Of a stretch of 64,000 bases of DNA, positions 28,746 to 37,008 are shown one piece after another. The stretch is taken from positions 1 through 64,000 of the forward strand of contig NZ_SSXU01000003.1 in assembly GCF_009469605.1 (NCBI RefSeq), in the 5' to 3' direction. The stretch's first letter is position 1, and every line of letters begins with the position of its first letter. Under the pieces are notes generated by a model that worked only from the letters and a program-made list of their open reading frames with translations, did not search any database and had not been told where the DNA came from. The position numbers were made by a program, and so were the translations under genes. This DNA comes from Zoogloea sp. 1C4 (GTDB taxonomy: Bacteria > Pseudomonadota > Gammaproteobacteria > Burkholderiales > Rhodocyclaceae).

Positions 28746-30005
28746 TTAGAGCTTTTGCTTGCTTTCGTTACCCGGGATGAACGGGCTCCACGGCTGGGCG
28801 CGGATCGGGCCCTTGGTCTTCCAGACGGTGTTGAACTGGCCATCCGCCTTGATCTCGCCGATGAAGACCGGCTTGTGCAGGTGGTGGTTGGTCTCGTCCA
28901 TCTTGAGGGTGAAGCCCGACGGCGCGTTGAAGGTCTGGCCGGCCATCGCGGCGATCACCTTGTCGGTGTCGGTGCTCTTGGCCTTCTCGACCGCCTGCGC
29001 CCACATGTGGATGCCCACGTAGGTGGCTTCCATCGGGTCGTTGGTGACGACGGTGTCGGCCTTGGGCAGCTTGGCCTTCTTGGCCCAGTCGCGGTACATC
29101 TTGATGAACTTGTCGTTCTCGGGGTTCTTCACCGACATGAAGTAGTTCCAGGCGGCCAGGTGGCCCACCAGCGGCTTGGCATCGACGCCGCGCAGTTCTT
29201 CTTCACCCACCGAGAAGGCCACCACCGGCACGTCCTTGGCCTTCAGGCCGGCGTTGCCCAGTTCCTTGTAGAAAGGCACGTTGGAGTCGCCGTTGATCGT
29301 CGAGATCACCGCCGTCTTCTTGCCCTCGGCGGCGAACTTCTTGATCTTGGCGATGATGGTCTGGTAATCCGAATGGCCGAAGGGGGTGTATTCCTCCATG
29401 ATGTCGGCCTCGGCCACGCCCTTGCTCTTCAGGAAGGCGCGCAGGATCTTGTTGGTGGTGCGCGGGTACACATAATCGGTGCCCAGCAGCACGAAGCGCT
29501 TGGCCGAACCGCCTTCCTTGCTCATCAGGTATTCCACCGCCGGGATCGCCTGCTGGTTGGGCGCAGCGCCGGTGTAGAAGACGTTCTTCTCGAGCTCTTC
29601 ACCCTCGTACTGCACCGGGTAGAACAGCAGGCCGTTGAGCTCCTTGTAGACCGGCAGCACCGACTTGCGGGACACCGAGGTCCAGCAGCCGAAGGTCACC
29701 GCCACCTTGTCCTGCGAAAGCAGCTGGCGGGCCTTCTCGGCAAACTTCGGCCAGTCGGAGGCCGGGTCCACCACCACCGGCTCGAGCTTCTTGCCGAGCA
29801 CGCCGCCCTTGGCGTTGATCTCGTCGATGGTCATCAGCGCGGTTTCCTTCAGCGCCGTCTCGGAGATGGCCATCGTGCCCGACAGGGAGTGGAGAATCCC
29901 CACCTTGATGGTGTCGGCGGCGTAGGCCGTGGAAGACATGGCGCCGATGGCGGCGATGGAGGCGGAGAGAACAGCGGCCTTGATGAAGCTACGGCGGTTT
30001 TGCAT
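28746..30005 (-). CDS. urtA: Urea ABC transporter substrate-binding protein UrtA
   Basis: 419 residues from the ATG preceded by AAGGAGCCCAAG. The N-terminus NRRSFIK followed by a hydrophobic stretch and AYA looks like a twin-arginine signal. The mature protein is a type I periplasmic binding protein of the FmdD/UrtA kind (KVGILHSLSGTMAISE, FGCWTSVSRKSVLPV, FYPVQYEGEE, YVYPRTTN), the residues that bind urea or short amides. First gene of the urt operon; its promoter should lie in 30006-30164, but I cannot point to a convincing one. Confidence 0.96.
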   Translation of the reverse strand: MQNRRSFIKAAVLSASIAAIGAMSSTAYAADTIKVGILHSLSGTMAISETALKETALMTIDEINAKGGVLGKKLEPVVVDPASDWPKFAEKARQLLSQDKVAVTFGCWTSVSRKSVLPVYKELNGLLFYPVQYEGEELEKNVFYTGAAPNQQAIPAVEYLMSKEGGSAKRFVLLGTDYVYPRTTNKILRAFLKSKGVAEADIMEEYTPFGHSDYQTIIAKIKKFAAEGKKTAVISTINGDSNVPFYKELGNAGLKAKDVPVVAFSVGEEELRGVDAKPLVGHLAAWNYFMSVKNPENDKFIKMYRDWAKKAKLPKADTVVTNDPMEATYVGIHMWAQAVEKAKSTDTDKVIAAMAGQTFNAPSGFTLKMDETNHHLHKPVFIGEIKADGQFNTVWKTKGPIRAQPWSPFIPGNESKQKL

Positions 30006-30164
30006 CTTGGGCTCCTTGCGTGGTTGGCGGGATTTCATGCGGTGCAGCAATGGAGTGCAGGTTACGGAGCCCGCCCTTTTGCCGAAATACGCAGGATTGC
30101 GTAGGTGGGCAGGTGGGCTAGAATTCGGCACGGCCGCAAACCCGCGGCCCCTCCCCCGAAAGCC

Positions 30165-31022
30165 ATGTCCAGCCCCGCCCCTTCCGAACTTGAACGCCTG
30201 CTCCGGGGTGTCGAAATCCCCCCCTGCCCGGCCATCCTGACCCGGCTGCAAAAGGAGATCGCGTCTCCCAACGCCTCCCTGTCCACCGTTGGCACCCTCA
30301 TCAGCAGCGATGTGGCCCTCGCCGGATCGGTGCTGAAGGTCGCCAACTCTGCCGCCTTCGGCCTCAGCCGCAAGGTCACCACCATCCAGCAGGCCCTGCC
30401 GGTGCTCGGCATGCGCACCCTTGGCAACCTGGTGGCCGGCGTCGCCCTGCGCAACGCCCTCGGCAGCCACCAGCGCCTCGACCGCTTCTGGGATTCCACC
30501 CTGCGCATCGCCCACCTGTGCGGACGCCTCACCAAGGAATTCCGCGGCGTGCCAGCCGACACCGCCTACAACTTCGGGCTGTTCCACGATTGCGGCATCG
30601 GTGTGCTGATGGGCCGCATCCCCGATTACCGGGACACCCTCCAGCTAGCCAACATCACCTACGACCGCCCCTTCACCGCCGTCGAAGAAGAACGCCACGC
30701 CACCCACCACGCCGCCATCGGCTACCTGCTGTGCCGCAGCTGGGGCCTGCCCGACGAGATCAGCACCGCCACCCTGCTCCACCACGACATGAGCGTCTTC
30801 GAGCCCGGCGCCGACGCCACCGCCGCCAAGACCCGCACCCTGATCGCCCTGGCCACCCTGTCGGCCTGCTTCGTCGGCAGCTTCCTGCGCATGAACGAGG
30901 ATTCCATCTGGCAGCGCGGCCGCACGCCGGTGATGGCCCACCTGGGCATCGACGACAGCGATTTCTTCGACCTGCGCGAGATGGCCTTCGAAACCCTCGA
31001 GCACATGGACAGCCCCGTCTGA
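30165..31022 (+). CDS. HDOD domain-containing protein
   Basis: 285 residues from the ATG at 30165 (MSSPAPSELERLL). A single HDOD domain covers residues about 15-215, with HD-like positions in NFGLFHDCGIGVLM. HDOD proteins lack a complete phosphohydrolase site and act as signalling scaffolds, often in stress or c-di-GMP networks. No GGDEF or receiver domain is attached here. Its role is not deducible from context: it diverges from urtA and precedes the NAD(P)HX repair gene by 36 bases. Confidence 0.85.
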   Translation: MSSPAPSELERLLRGVEIPPCPAILTRLQKEIASPNASLSTVGTLISSDVALAGSVLKVANSAAFGLSRKVTTIQQALPVLGMRTLGNLVAGVALRNALGSHQRLDRFWDSTLRIAHLCGRLTKEFRGVPADTAYNFGLFHDCGIGVLMGRIPDYRDTLQLANITYDRPFTAVEEERHATHHAAIGYLLCRSWGLPDEISTATLLHHDMSVFEPGADATAAKTRTLIALATLSACFVGSFLRMNEDSIWQRGRTPVMAHLGIDDSDFFDLREMAFETLEHMDSPV

Positions 31023-31058
31023 TCCGCCACCGCCCCACACCAGCCTGAGCGCCCCGCC

Positions 31059-32570
31059 ATGTTTGCCGCATCCCGCCCGATCTACCCCGTCGCCGGCATC
31101 CGCGCCGTCGAAGCGCTGGCCATCCCCGGCGCAACCCCGCCGCTGATGGAACGTGCCGGCGCGGCCGCCGCCCAGCTTGCCCTGCGCCTCGTCCAGGGCC
31201 CCGCCCGGGTGCTCGTCGCCTGCGGGCCCGGCAACAACGGCGGCGACGGCTTTGTGGTCGCGCGGCATCTGCACTGCGCCGGTCTGGCGGTGAGCGTGGC
31301 CTTTGCCGGTGATCCCTGTCGTCTGCCCGACGACGCCCGCGCCGCCCACGCCGCGTGGATCGCCGCCGGCGGCCTCACCGTGCCCGATCTGCCCGCACCG
31401 CCGGACGAAGGCTGGGCACTGGTGGTGGACGCCCTCTTCGGCATCGGCCTGCAACGCCCGCTGGAAGGCCGCTACGCCGCCTGGATCGACACCCTCAACG
31501 CCCAGCCCTGCCCGCGCCTCGCCATCGACATCCCCAGCGGTCTCGACGCCGACACCGGCCGCCGCCTGGGCCCCTGCTTCGAGGCCAGCCATACGATCAC
31601 CTTCATCGCCCTCAAGCCCGGCCTGCTGACCCTCGACGGCCCCGACCACTGCGGCGAAGTGCTCCTCGACACCATCGACGTGGACGCCGAAGCCCTCGCC
31701 CCCGCGCCCGGGCGCGAGATCACCCCAGCCCTCTTCGCCGCCCAGCTCAATCCACGCCGCGCCAACAGCCACAAGGGCAGCTACGGCGACGCCGCGCTGG
31801 TGGGCGGCGCGCCGGGCATGGTCGGCGCCGCGGTGCTGGCCGGCCGCGCCGCCATCCATCTGGGCGCCGGCCGGGTGCTACTGGGCCTGCTCGACCCGGC
31901 CGCGCTACCGGTGGACATCCTGCGTCCCGAGCTGATGTTCCGCGCCGCCGCCGAGCTCCTCACCGATCCCGCCATGAGCGCCATCGCCGTCGGCCCCGGC
32001 CTCGGGCAATCCGACGCCGCCCACGCCCTCGTCGCCACGGCCATCGGCCTCGACAAGCCCCTGGTGCTCGACGCCGACGCCCTCAACCTCGTCGCCGCCG
32101 ATCCGGCCCTGCAGCGCGCCCTCGCCGACCGCAGCGCGCCGACGCTGCTCACCCCCCACCCCGCCGAAGCCGCCCGCCTGCTCGGCTGCAGCACGCCGGA
32201 CGTCCAGCGCGACCGCATCGCCGCCGCCATCGACATCGCCAGGCGGCTGGGCGCCTGGGTCGTGCTCAAGGGCTGCGGCAGCGTCGTCGCCAGCCCGCAG
32301 GGCGCCTGGTGGATCAACACCAGCGGCAACCCGGCCATGGCCACCGCCGGCATGGGCGACGTGCTCACCGGCCTCGTCACCGCCCTCCTCGCCCGCGGCT
32401 GGCCCGCCGGCGACACGCTGCTCGCTGCGGTGCACCTCCACGGCGCCGCCGCAGACCAGTTCTGCATTACGCACGCCCTCGACAGCGGCCTCCTCGCCGA
32501 CGAAGTCGCCCCGGCCGCGAGGCAATGCTTCAACGACTGGATCCGTGCATCGGGCACCGGAACCCGTTGA
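31059..32570 (+). CDS. nnr: Bifunctional NAD(P)HX epimerase / ADP-dependent NAD(P)HX dehydratase
   Basis: 503 residues with two domains. The N-terminal YjeF_N epimerase (about 1-215) carries CGPGNNGGDGFVVAR and DIPSGLDADTG. The C-terminal ribokinase-fold dehydratase (about 225-500) carries HKGSYGDAALVGGAPGM, LTPHPAEAARLLG and GNPAMATAGMGDVLTG with the catalytic aspartate. It repairs hydrated NADH/NADPH. The length agrees with E. coli YjeF/Nnr (515). It may share a transcript with the HDOD gene upstream. Confidence 0.95.
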   Translation: MFAASRPIYPVAGIRAVEALAIPGATPPLMERAGAAAAQLALRLVQGPARVLVACGPGNNGGDGFVVARHLHCAGLAVSVAFAGDPCRLPDDARAAHAAWIAAGGLTVPDLPAPPDEGWALVVDALFGIGLQRPLEGRYAAWIDTLNAQPCPRLAIDIPSGLDADTGRRLGPCFEASHTITFIALKPGLLTLDGPDHCGEVLLDTIDVDAEALAPAPGREITPALFAAQLNPRRANSHKGSYGDAALVGGAPGMVGAAVLAGRAAIHLGAGRVLLGLLDPAALPVDILRPELMFRAAAELLTDPAMSAIAVGPGLGQSDAAHALVATAIGLDKPLVLDADALNLVAADPALQRALADRSAPTLLTPHPAEAARLLGCSTPDVQRDRIAAAIDIARRLGAWVVLKGCGSVVASPQGAWWINTSGNPAMATAGMGDVLTGLVTALLARGWPAGDTLLAAVHLHGAAADQFCITHALDSGLLADEVAPAARQCFNDWIRASGTGTR

Positions 32571-32665
32571 TTCCGCGCGTTCGTTTCAATTGAAACTATT
32601 TTTGTGTTATTTAAAACACACCAACGGAATTTTCGCCGCAGACCGAACAAAGTTCAAAAAAGGCC

Positions 32666-32694
32666 TTGACGCCCGTAGAGGTGATGCCTATAAT
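32666..32694 (+). promoter_or_regulatory. Sigma-70 promoter of tRNA-Val
   Basis: TTGACG (-35, 32666-32671) and TATAAT (-10, 32689-32694) are separated by exactly 17 bases, followed by GCGCGCTC, a GC-rich discriminator typical of stable RNA genes. The preceding 32575-32660 stretch is AT-rich and contains the inverted repeat GTTTCAATTGAAAC (32584-32597). Confidence 0.9.
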
Positions 32695-32711
32695 GCGCGC
32701 TCTAACTCACC

Positions 32712-32786
32712 GGGCGGTTAACTCAGCGGTAGAGTGCCACCTTCACACGGTGGAAGCCACTGGTTCGATCCCAGTACCGCCCACCA
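32712..32786 (+). tRNA. tRNA-Val (anticodon CAC), CCA encoded
   Basis: Acceptor stem GGGCGGT pairs with ACCGCCC; D arm with CTCAGCGGTAGAG; anticodon stem CCACC/GGTGG around loop TTCACAC, giving anticodon CAC (valine, GTG codons); T arm with GGTTCGATCC. The 3' CCA is encoded at 32784-32786. The total of 75 bases is normal. It is transcribed alone. Confidence 0.96.
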
Positions 32787-32793
32787 GATTCCA

Positions 32794-32832
32794 GCAAGAA
32801 GGCCACGCAAACGCGTGGCTTTCTTGCTTTTG
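32794..32832 (+). terminator. Terminator of tRNA-Val
   Basis: Stem GCAAGAA-GGCCACGC / GCGTGGC-TTTCTTGC around a short AAAC loop, followed by TTTTG. Confidence 0.85.
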
Positions 32833-32927
32833 CGCGCCACTTCCCAAGCCCCCTTCTGCCAACGCCGGTGTGCGCAACCAGCCTCTGCATCCGCCAGGCG
32901 TAACGCCCCGCACTTAGACGACGGACG

Positions 32928-32955
32928 AAAAAAATCGGGCGCCGCAGCGCCCGAT
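32928..32955 (-). terminator. Terminator of pnp (end of the rimP-pnp operon)
   Basis: On the minus strand a 9-bp stem ATCGGGCGC / GCGCCCGAT with a four-base loop is followed by seven T residues (complement of 32928-32934). It lies 24 bases after the pnp stop. Confidence 0.92.
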
Positions 32956-32979
32956 TCTCAAACGTGGAAGCCGAAAAAC

Positions 32980-35091
32980 TTATTCGGCCTTCTCGTTCAG
33001 CAGTGCCTTCATGGACAGGCGCACGCGGCCCTTCTCGTCGGTCTCGAGCACCTTGACGCGCACGACCTGACCTTCCTTGAGGTAGTCGGACACGGCATTC
33101 ACGCGCTCGTTGGCGATCTGGGAAACGTGCAGCAGGCCGTCGCGGCCCGGCATGATGTTGATGATCGCGCCGAAGTCGAGGATGCGGACGACCGGGCCTT
33201 CATAGACCTTGCCCACTTCCACTTCAGCGGTGATCGCCTCGATGCGGCGCTTGGCTTCCTGGGCACCTTCGGCGCTCACGGAAGAAATCGTCACATTGCC
33301 ATCGTCGGTGATCTCGATGATGGTGCCGGTTTCTTCCTGCAGGCCACGGATCACCGCGCCGCCCTTGCCGATCACGTCACGGATCTTCTCCGGGTTGATC
33401 TTCAGGGTGATCATGCGCGGGGCGAAGGTGGACACTTCACCACGGGCTTCGCCGAGAGCTGACTTCATCAGGCCCAGGATGTGCATGCGGCCTTCCTTGG
33501 CCTGAGCCAGGGCAACCTGCATGATTTCCTTGGTGATGCCGAGGATCTTGATGTCCATCTGCAGGGCGGTCACGCCCTTGTCGGTACCGGCCACCTTGAA
33601 GTCCATGTCGCCCAGGTGATCTTCGTCACCCAGAATGTCGGTCAGCACGGCAAAACGGCCACCGTCCTTGATCAGGCCCATGGCGATGCCAGCCACCGGC
33701 GCAGACAGCGGAACGCCTGCATCCATCATCGCCAGCGAACCGCCGCAGACGGACGCCATCGAGCTGGAGCCGTTGGATTCGGTGATCTCGGACACCACGC
33801 GAACGGTGTAGGAGAAGTCTTCCTTGCCCGGCAGCACGCCAGCCAGCGCGCGCTTGGCCAGACGGCCGTGGCCGATCTCGCGACGCTTGGGCGAGCCGAA
33901 GCGACCGCATTCGCCAGTGGAGAACGGGGGGAAGTTGTAGTGCAGCATGAAGCGCTCGCGGTATTCACCGGCGACCGCGTCGATGATCTGCTCGTCACGC
34001 CCGGTGCCGAGGGTGGTGACCACCAGCGCCTGGGTTTCGCCGCGGGTGAACAGGGCGGAACCGTGGGTACGCGGCAGCACGCCGACACGGATGTCGATCG
34101 GGCGGACGGTGCGGGTGTCACGGCCGTCGATACGCGGCTCGCCGGACAGGATGCGGCCACGCACCACCTTCGATTCGAGATCGAAGATGATGTTGTTGAC
34201 GGTGTTGGTGTCGTATTCGCGGCCTTCGGCGGTCAGGGCGGCATGCACTTCGTCGCCGATGGCCTTCAGCTGCTGGGAACGCTCCTGCTTGGCGGTGATG
34301 CGGAAGGCATCCTCGATCTTGGCGGCGGCGATTTCGGTGACGCGGGCGATCAGGGCCTCATCCTTGGCCGGCGGCTGCCAGTCCCACTCGGGCTTGCCAG
34401 CAACCTCAACGAGTTCGTTGATGGCGTTGATGGCGGCCTGCATCTGGGTGTGGCCGAACACCACGCCGCCCAGCATCACGTCTTCCGGCAGCTCAAGGGC
34501 TTCGGATTCGACCATCAGCACGGCGGTTTCGGTACCGGCGACCACCAGGTTCATCTGGCTGGTCTGCAGCTGGGTGGCGGTCGGGTTGAGGATGTACTCG
34601 CCGTTGGCGTAACCCACGCGACAGGCGCCGATCGGGCCAGCGAAGGGGATGCCGGCGATCGCCAGGGCGGCGGAGGCGCCGATCATCGCGGGAATGTCGG
34701 CGTCGACTTCCGGGTTCAGGGAGACGACCTGGACGATGACCTGGACTTCATTGTAGAAGCCGTCCGGGAAAAGCGGGCGGATCGGACGGTCGATCAGGCG
34801 GGAGGTCAGCGTCTCCTTCTCGGTCGGACGGCCTTCGCGCTTGAAGAAACCACCGGGGATACGGCCGGCAGCGTAGAACTTTTCAACGTAATCAACGGTA
34901 AGCGGGAAGAAATCCTGGCCCGGCTTGGCATTCTTGGCGGCAACCACGGTCGCCAGCACAACGGTGTCGTCAACATTGACGAGCACGGCACCATGGGCCT
35001 GGCGGGCAACTTCGCCGGTTTCCAGGATGACGGTGTGGGAACCGTAGGTAAAACTCTTCTTGATTGCGGTAGGCAAGGGATGTCCTTTCAT
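32980..35091 (-). CDS. pnp: Polynucleotide phosphorylase
   Basis: 703 residues. Two RNase PH domains (about 12-140 and 315-540), an all-helical linker, a KH domain ([25 protein letters not shown], about 552-610) and an S1 domain ([21 protein letters not shown] to the end). It is a 3'-5' exoribonuclease using phosphate, part of the RNA degradosome. Motifs [24 protein letters not shown] and [10 protein letters not shown] are typical. The spacer to rpsO holds a CAGCCGG...CCGGCTTTG hairpin on the minus strand, the usual site of partial termination or RNase III processing. Confidence 0.98.
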   Translation of the reverse strand: MKGHPLPTAIKKSFTYGSHTVILETGEVARQAHGAVLVNVDDTVVLATVVAAKNAKPGQDFFPLTVDYVEKFYAAGRIPGGFFKREGRPTEKETLTSRLIDRPIRPLFPDGFYNEVQVIVQVVSLNPEVDADIPAMIGASAALAIAGIPFAGPIGACRVGYANGEYILNPTATQLQTSQMNLVVAGTETAVLMVESEALELPEDVMLGGVVFGHTQMQAAINAINELVEVAGKPEWDWQPPAKDEALIARVTEIAAAKIEDAFRITAKQERSQQLKAIGDEVHAALTAEGREYDTNTVNNIIFDLESKVVRGRILSGEPRIDGRDTRTVRPIDIRVGVLPRTHGSALFTRGETQALVVTTLGTGRDEQIIDAVAGEYRERFMLHYNFPPFSTGECGRFGSPKRREIGHGRLAKRALAGVLPGKEDFSYTVRVVSEITESNGSSSMASVCGGSLAMMDAGVPLSAPVAGIAMGLIKDGGRFAVLTDILGDEDHLGDMDFKVAGTDKGVTALQMDIKILGITKEIMQVALAQAKEGRMHILGLMKSALGEARGEVSTFAPRMITLKINPEKIRDVIGKGGAVIRGLQEETGTIIEITDDGNVTISSVSAEGAQEAKRRIEAITAEVEVGKVYEGPVVRILDFGAIINIMPGRDGLLHVSQIANERVNAVSDYLKEGQVVRVKVLETDEKGRVRLSMKALLNEKAE

Positions 35092-35272
35092 TCAATCGGC
35101 AGGCGGCAAACCACAACCGCGCGCGTAGCCGAGGTAAAAACGCCGTTTTTCTCTGGCGCACAGATATGACAAAGCCGGCGAAGCCACACGGACTTACACC
35201 GGCTGTGCCCATGACCAGCCCTGCGCGTTCGGCAGGATTGTCATGTTCGGTAACGAAGCTACTTCTATCCGC

Positions 35273-35542
35273 TTACTTGCGCAGGCCGAGGCGGGAGATC
35301 AGCTCGCGATAGCTGTCGACGTTCTTGCGCTTCAGGTAGTCGAGGAGCTTGCGACGCTGGCTCACCATCATCAGCAGACCACGACGGGAGTGATGGTCCT
35401 TGACGTTAGCCTTGAAGTGGCCGGTCAGATCGTTGATGCGGGCGGTAAGCAGAGCGACTTGCACTTCCGGAGAACCGGTATCGCCCTTGGCGCGCTGGTA
35501 GTCGCCAACGATTTGCGCTTTTTGTTCAGTGGAGATTGCCAT
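35273..35542 (-). CDS. rpsO: 30S ribosomal protein S15
   Basis: 89 residues, exact length of bacterial S15, with [17 protein letters not shown] and [22 protein letters not shown]. Binds 16S rRNA and nucleates the 30S platform. It has its own promoter upstream (35581-35610) besides read-through from the rimP operon. Confidence 0.98.
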   Translation of the reverse strand: MAISTEQKAQIVGDYQRAKGDTGSPEVQVALLTARINDLTGHFKANVKDHHSRRGLLMMVSQRRKLLDYLKRKNVDSYRELISRLGLRK

Positions 35543-35580
35543 TGTTTAACTCGGTTAGTTGTAGCCTTGCGAAGCGCGCG

Positions 35581-35610
35581 ATTATACCAACCGCGCGCAG
35601 GATTACTCAA
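35581..35610 (-). promoter_or_regulatory. Sigma-70 promoter of rpsO
   Basis: On the minus strand TTGAGT (complement of 35605-35610) and TATAAT (complement of 35581-35586) are 18 bases apart, about 40 bases before the rpsO start and overlapping the region just after truB. Confidence 0.78.
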
Positions 35611-35616
35611 GACATT

Positions 35617-36534
35617 TCATTGATTTCCGGTGGCCATCAAACGTGTCGGCACCAGCAGCCCGCCTTCGGAAAGCGTCCCCACACCGAGAAAACGCGTGCC
35701 GTCGTAGGCCCGGTACATCGCACCAACCACCCCCTCGATCCCCGCAGCCGACTGGCCGTGGGTGAAACTGCGGGTCTGGACAGCATCGAACGCGAGCTGC
35801 GGCAGATGCCCCAGCAACGCGTCCACCGGCGCCAGACGCCCTTCCCTATCCTCCGCCGGCAAGGCTTCGAGTTCTGCCAGCGAGATGCTGCCATTCAGAT
35901 CGAACGGCCCGATCCGCGTCCGCCGCAGGGCGGTGAGATGCGCCCCGCAACCCAGAAATGCCCCCAGATCCGAAGCCAGCGTGCGCACATAGGTGCCCTT
36001 ACTGCATTCCACGCGCACCACCAGGCTGTCACCATCCCGCGACAGCAGGTCGAAGCGATGGATGGTAACCCGTCGCGGCTCACGGGGAATCTCGACGCCC
36101 TCACGGGCATATTCATACAGTGCCTTGCCGTGATGCTTGAGCGCCGAGTACATCGGCGGCACCTGTTCGATGTCGCCGCGCAGCCGGTCGATCGCCTCGG
36201 CAAGAGCCGCATCGGTGACATCCACCGGGCAGCGGGCCAGCACCTCGCCTTCGGCATCGGCTGTGGTGGTGGTCACACCGAGCAACACCGTCGCTTCGTA
36301 AGCCTTGTCGGCGTCGAGCAGAGTCTGGGAGAACTTGGTCGCCTCGCCGAAGGTGAGCGGCAAGAGGCCGGTCGCCATCGGGTCGAGCGTGCCGGTGTGG
36401 CCGCCCTTCGCCGCGTTCAGCAGCCAGCGGGCCTTCTGCAGCGCATTGTTGGAGCTGATGCCGGTCGGCTTGTCGAGGAACAGCACGCCATGCACGGCAC
36501 GGCGCGGAATGCGTCGCTGAGGGGGCTTGGCCAA
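35617..36534 (-). CDS. truB: tRNA pseudouridine(55) synthase TruB
   Basis: 305 residues. Makes the near-universal pseudouridine 55 in the T loop of tRNAs. Catalytic D51 lies in GGHTGTLDPMATG; VHGVLFLDKPTGISSNNAL and ECSKGTYVRTLASDLG are typical of TruB. Between its start and the rbfA stop is a small hairpin (36552-36573, stem AGGCACCGC/GCGGTGCCT), possibly an internal attenuator. Confidence 0.96.
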   Translation of the reverse strand: MAKPPQRRIPRRAVHGVLFLDKPTGISSNNALQKARWLLNAAKGGHTGTLDPMATGLLPLTFGEATKFSQTLLDADKAYEATVLLGVTTTTADAEGEVLARCPVDVTDAALAEAIDRLRGDIEQVPPMYSALKHHGKALYEYAREGVEIPREPRRVTIHRFDLLSRDGDSLVVRVECSKGTYVRTLASDLGAFLGCGAHLTALRRTRIGPFDLNGSISLAELEALPAEDREGRLAPVDALLGHLPQLAFDAVQTRSFTHGQSAAGIEGVVGAMYRAYDGTRFLGVGTLSEGGLLVPTRLMATGNQ

Positions 36535-36579
36535 ACGGGGAATTCCTGAAAAGGCACCGCAGGCGCGGTGCCTGGAGAC

Positions 36580-37005
36580 TCAACGGGACGGATCGGGGGC
36601 GTCGGAGGCGGGCTTGTCGCCCTCGCCTTCACCCGCGTCATCGGCGTAGTGACGATCAGACTCGACAGCCTTGTCGATCAGCGCCGAGATCCGGTTGCCG
36701 GTTTCCACCGACGGGTCGTAGACAAAATGCAGTTCGGGCAGCGTGTGGATGCGCACGCGGCGGCCGAGCTCCCGGCGCAGGAAACTACTAGCCCGACGCA
36801 GACCCCGCAGGATCTCGTCGAGGCCTTCCTGGCCGGTCATCGAGGTGAAGAAGACCTTCGCGTGGGCGTAGTCCGGCGTGAGCTCCACGTCGGTCAGGGT
36901 GATGAAACCGACGCGGGGATCCTTCACTTCGAGGCGGATCAGTTCGGCCAGTTCGCGGCGGACTTGCTCCGCCACGCGCTGGCCACGGGAAAACTCCTTG
37001 GGCAT
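36580..37005 (-). CDS. rbfA: 30S ribosome-binding factor RbfA
   Basis: 141 residues: a KH-like single domain (SRGQRVAEQVRRELAELIRLEVKDPRVGFIT, given here only as a region, residues 5-36) and an acidic C-terminal tail (about 120-141). Late 30S maturation and cold adaptation factor. It starts 3 bases after the infB stop. Confidence 0.96.
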   Translation of the reverse strand: MPKEFSRGQRVAEQVRRELAELIRLEVKDPRVGFITLTDVELTPDYAHAKVFFTSMTGQEGLDEILRGLRRASSFLRRELGRRVRIHTLPELHFVYDPSVETGNRISALIDKAVESDRHYADDAGEGEGDKPASDAPDPSR

Positions 37006-37008
37006 GGC

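Noticed and set aside
30006-30164. Sigma-54 promoter for urtA expected from nitrogen control
   Set aside because: The best match (CTGCACTCCATTGC on the minus strand) has the wrong spacing and lacks the GG dinucleotide.
32712-32786. tRNA-Val as an integration (att) site
   Set aside because: No repeat of the tRNA 3' end, integrase or atypical island adjoins it; normal housekeeping genes lie on both sides.
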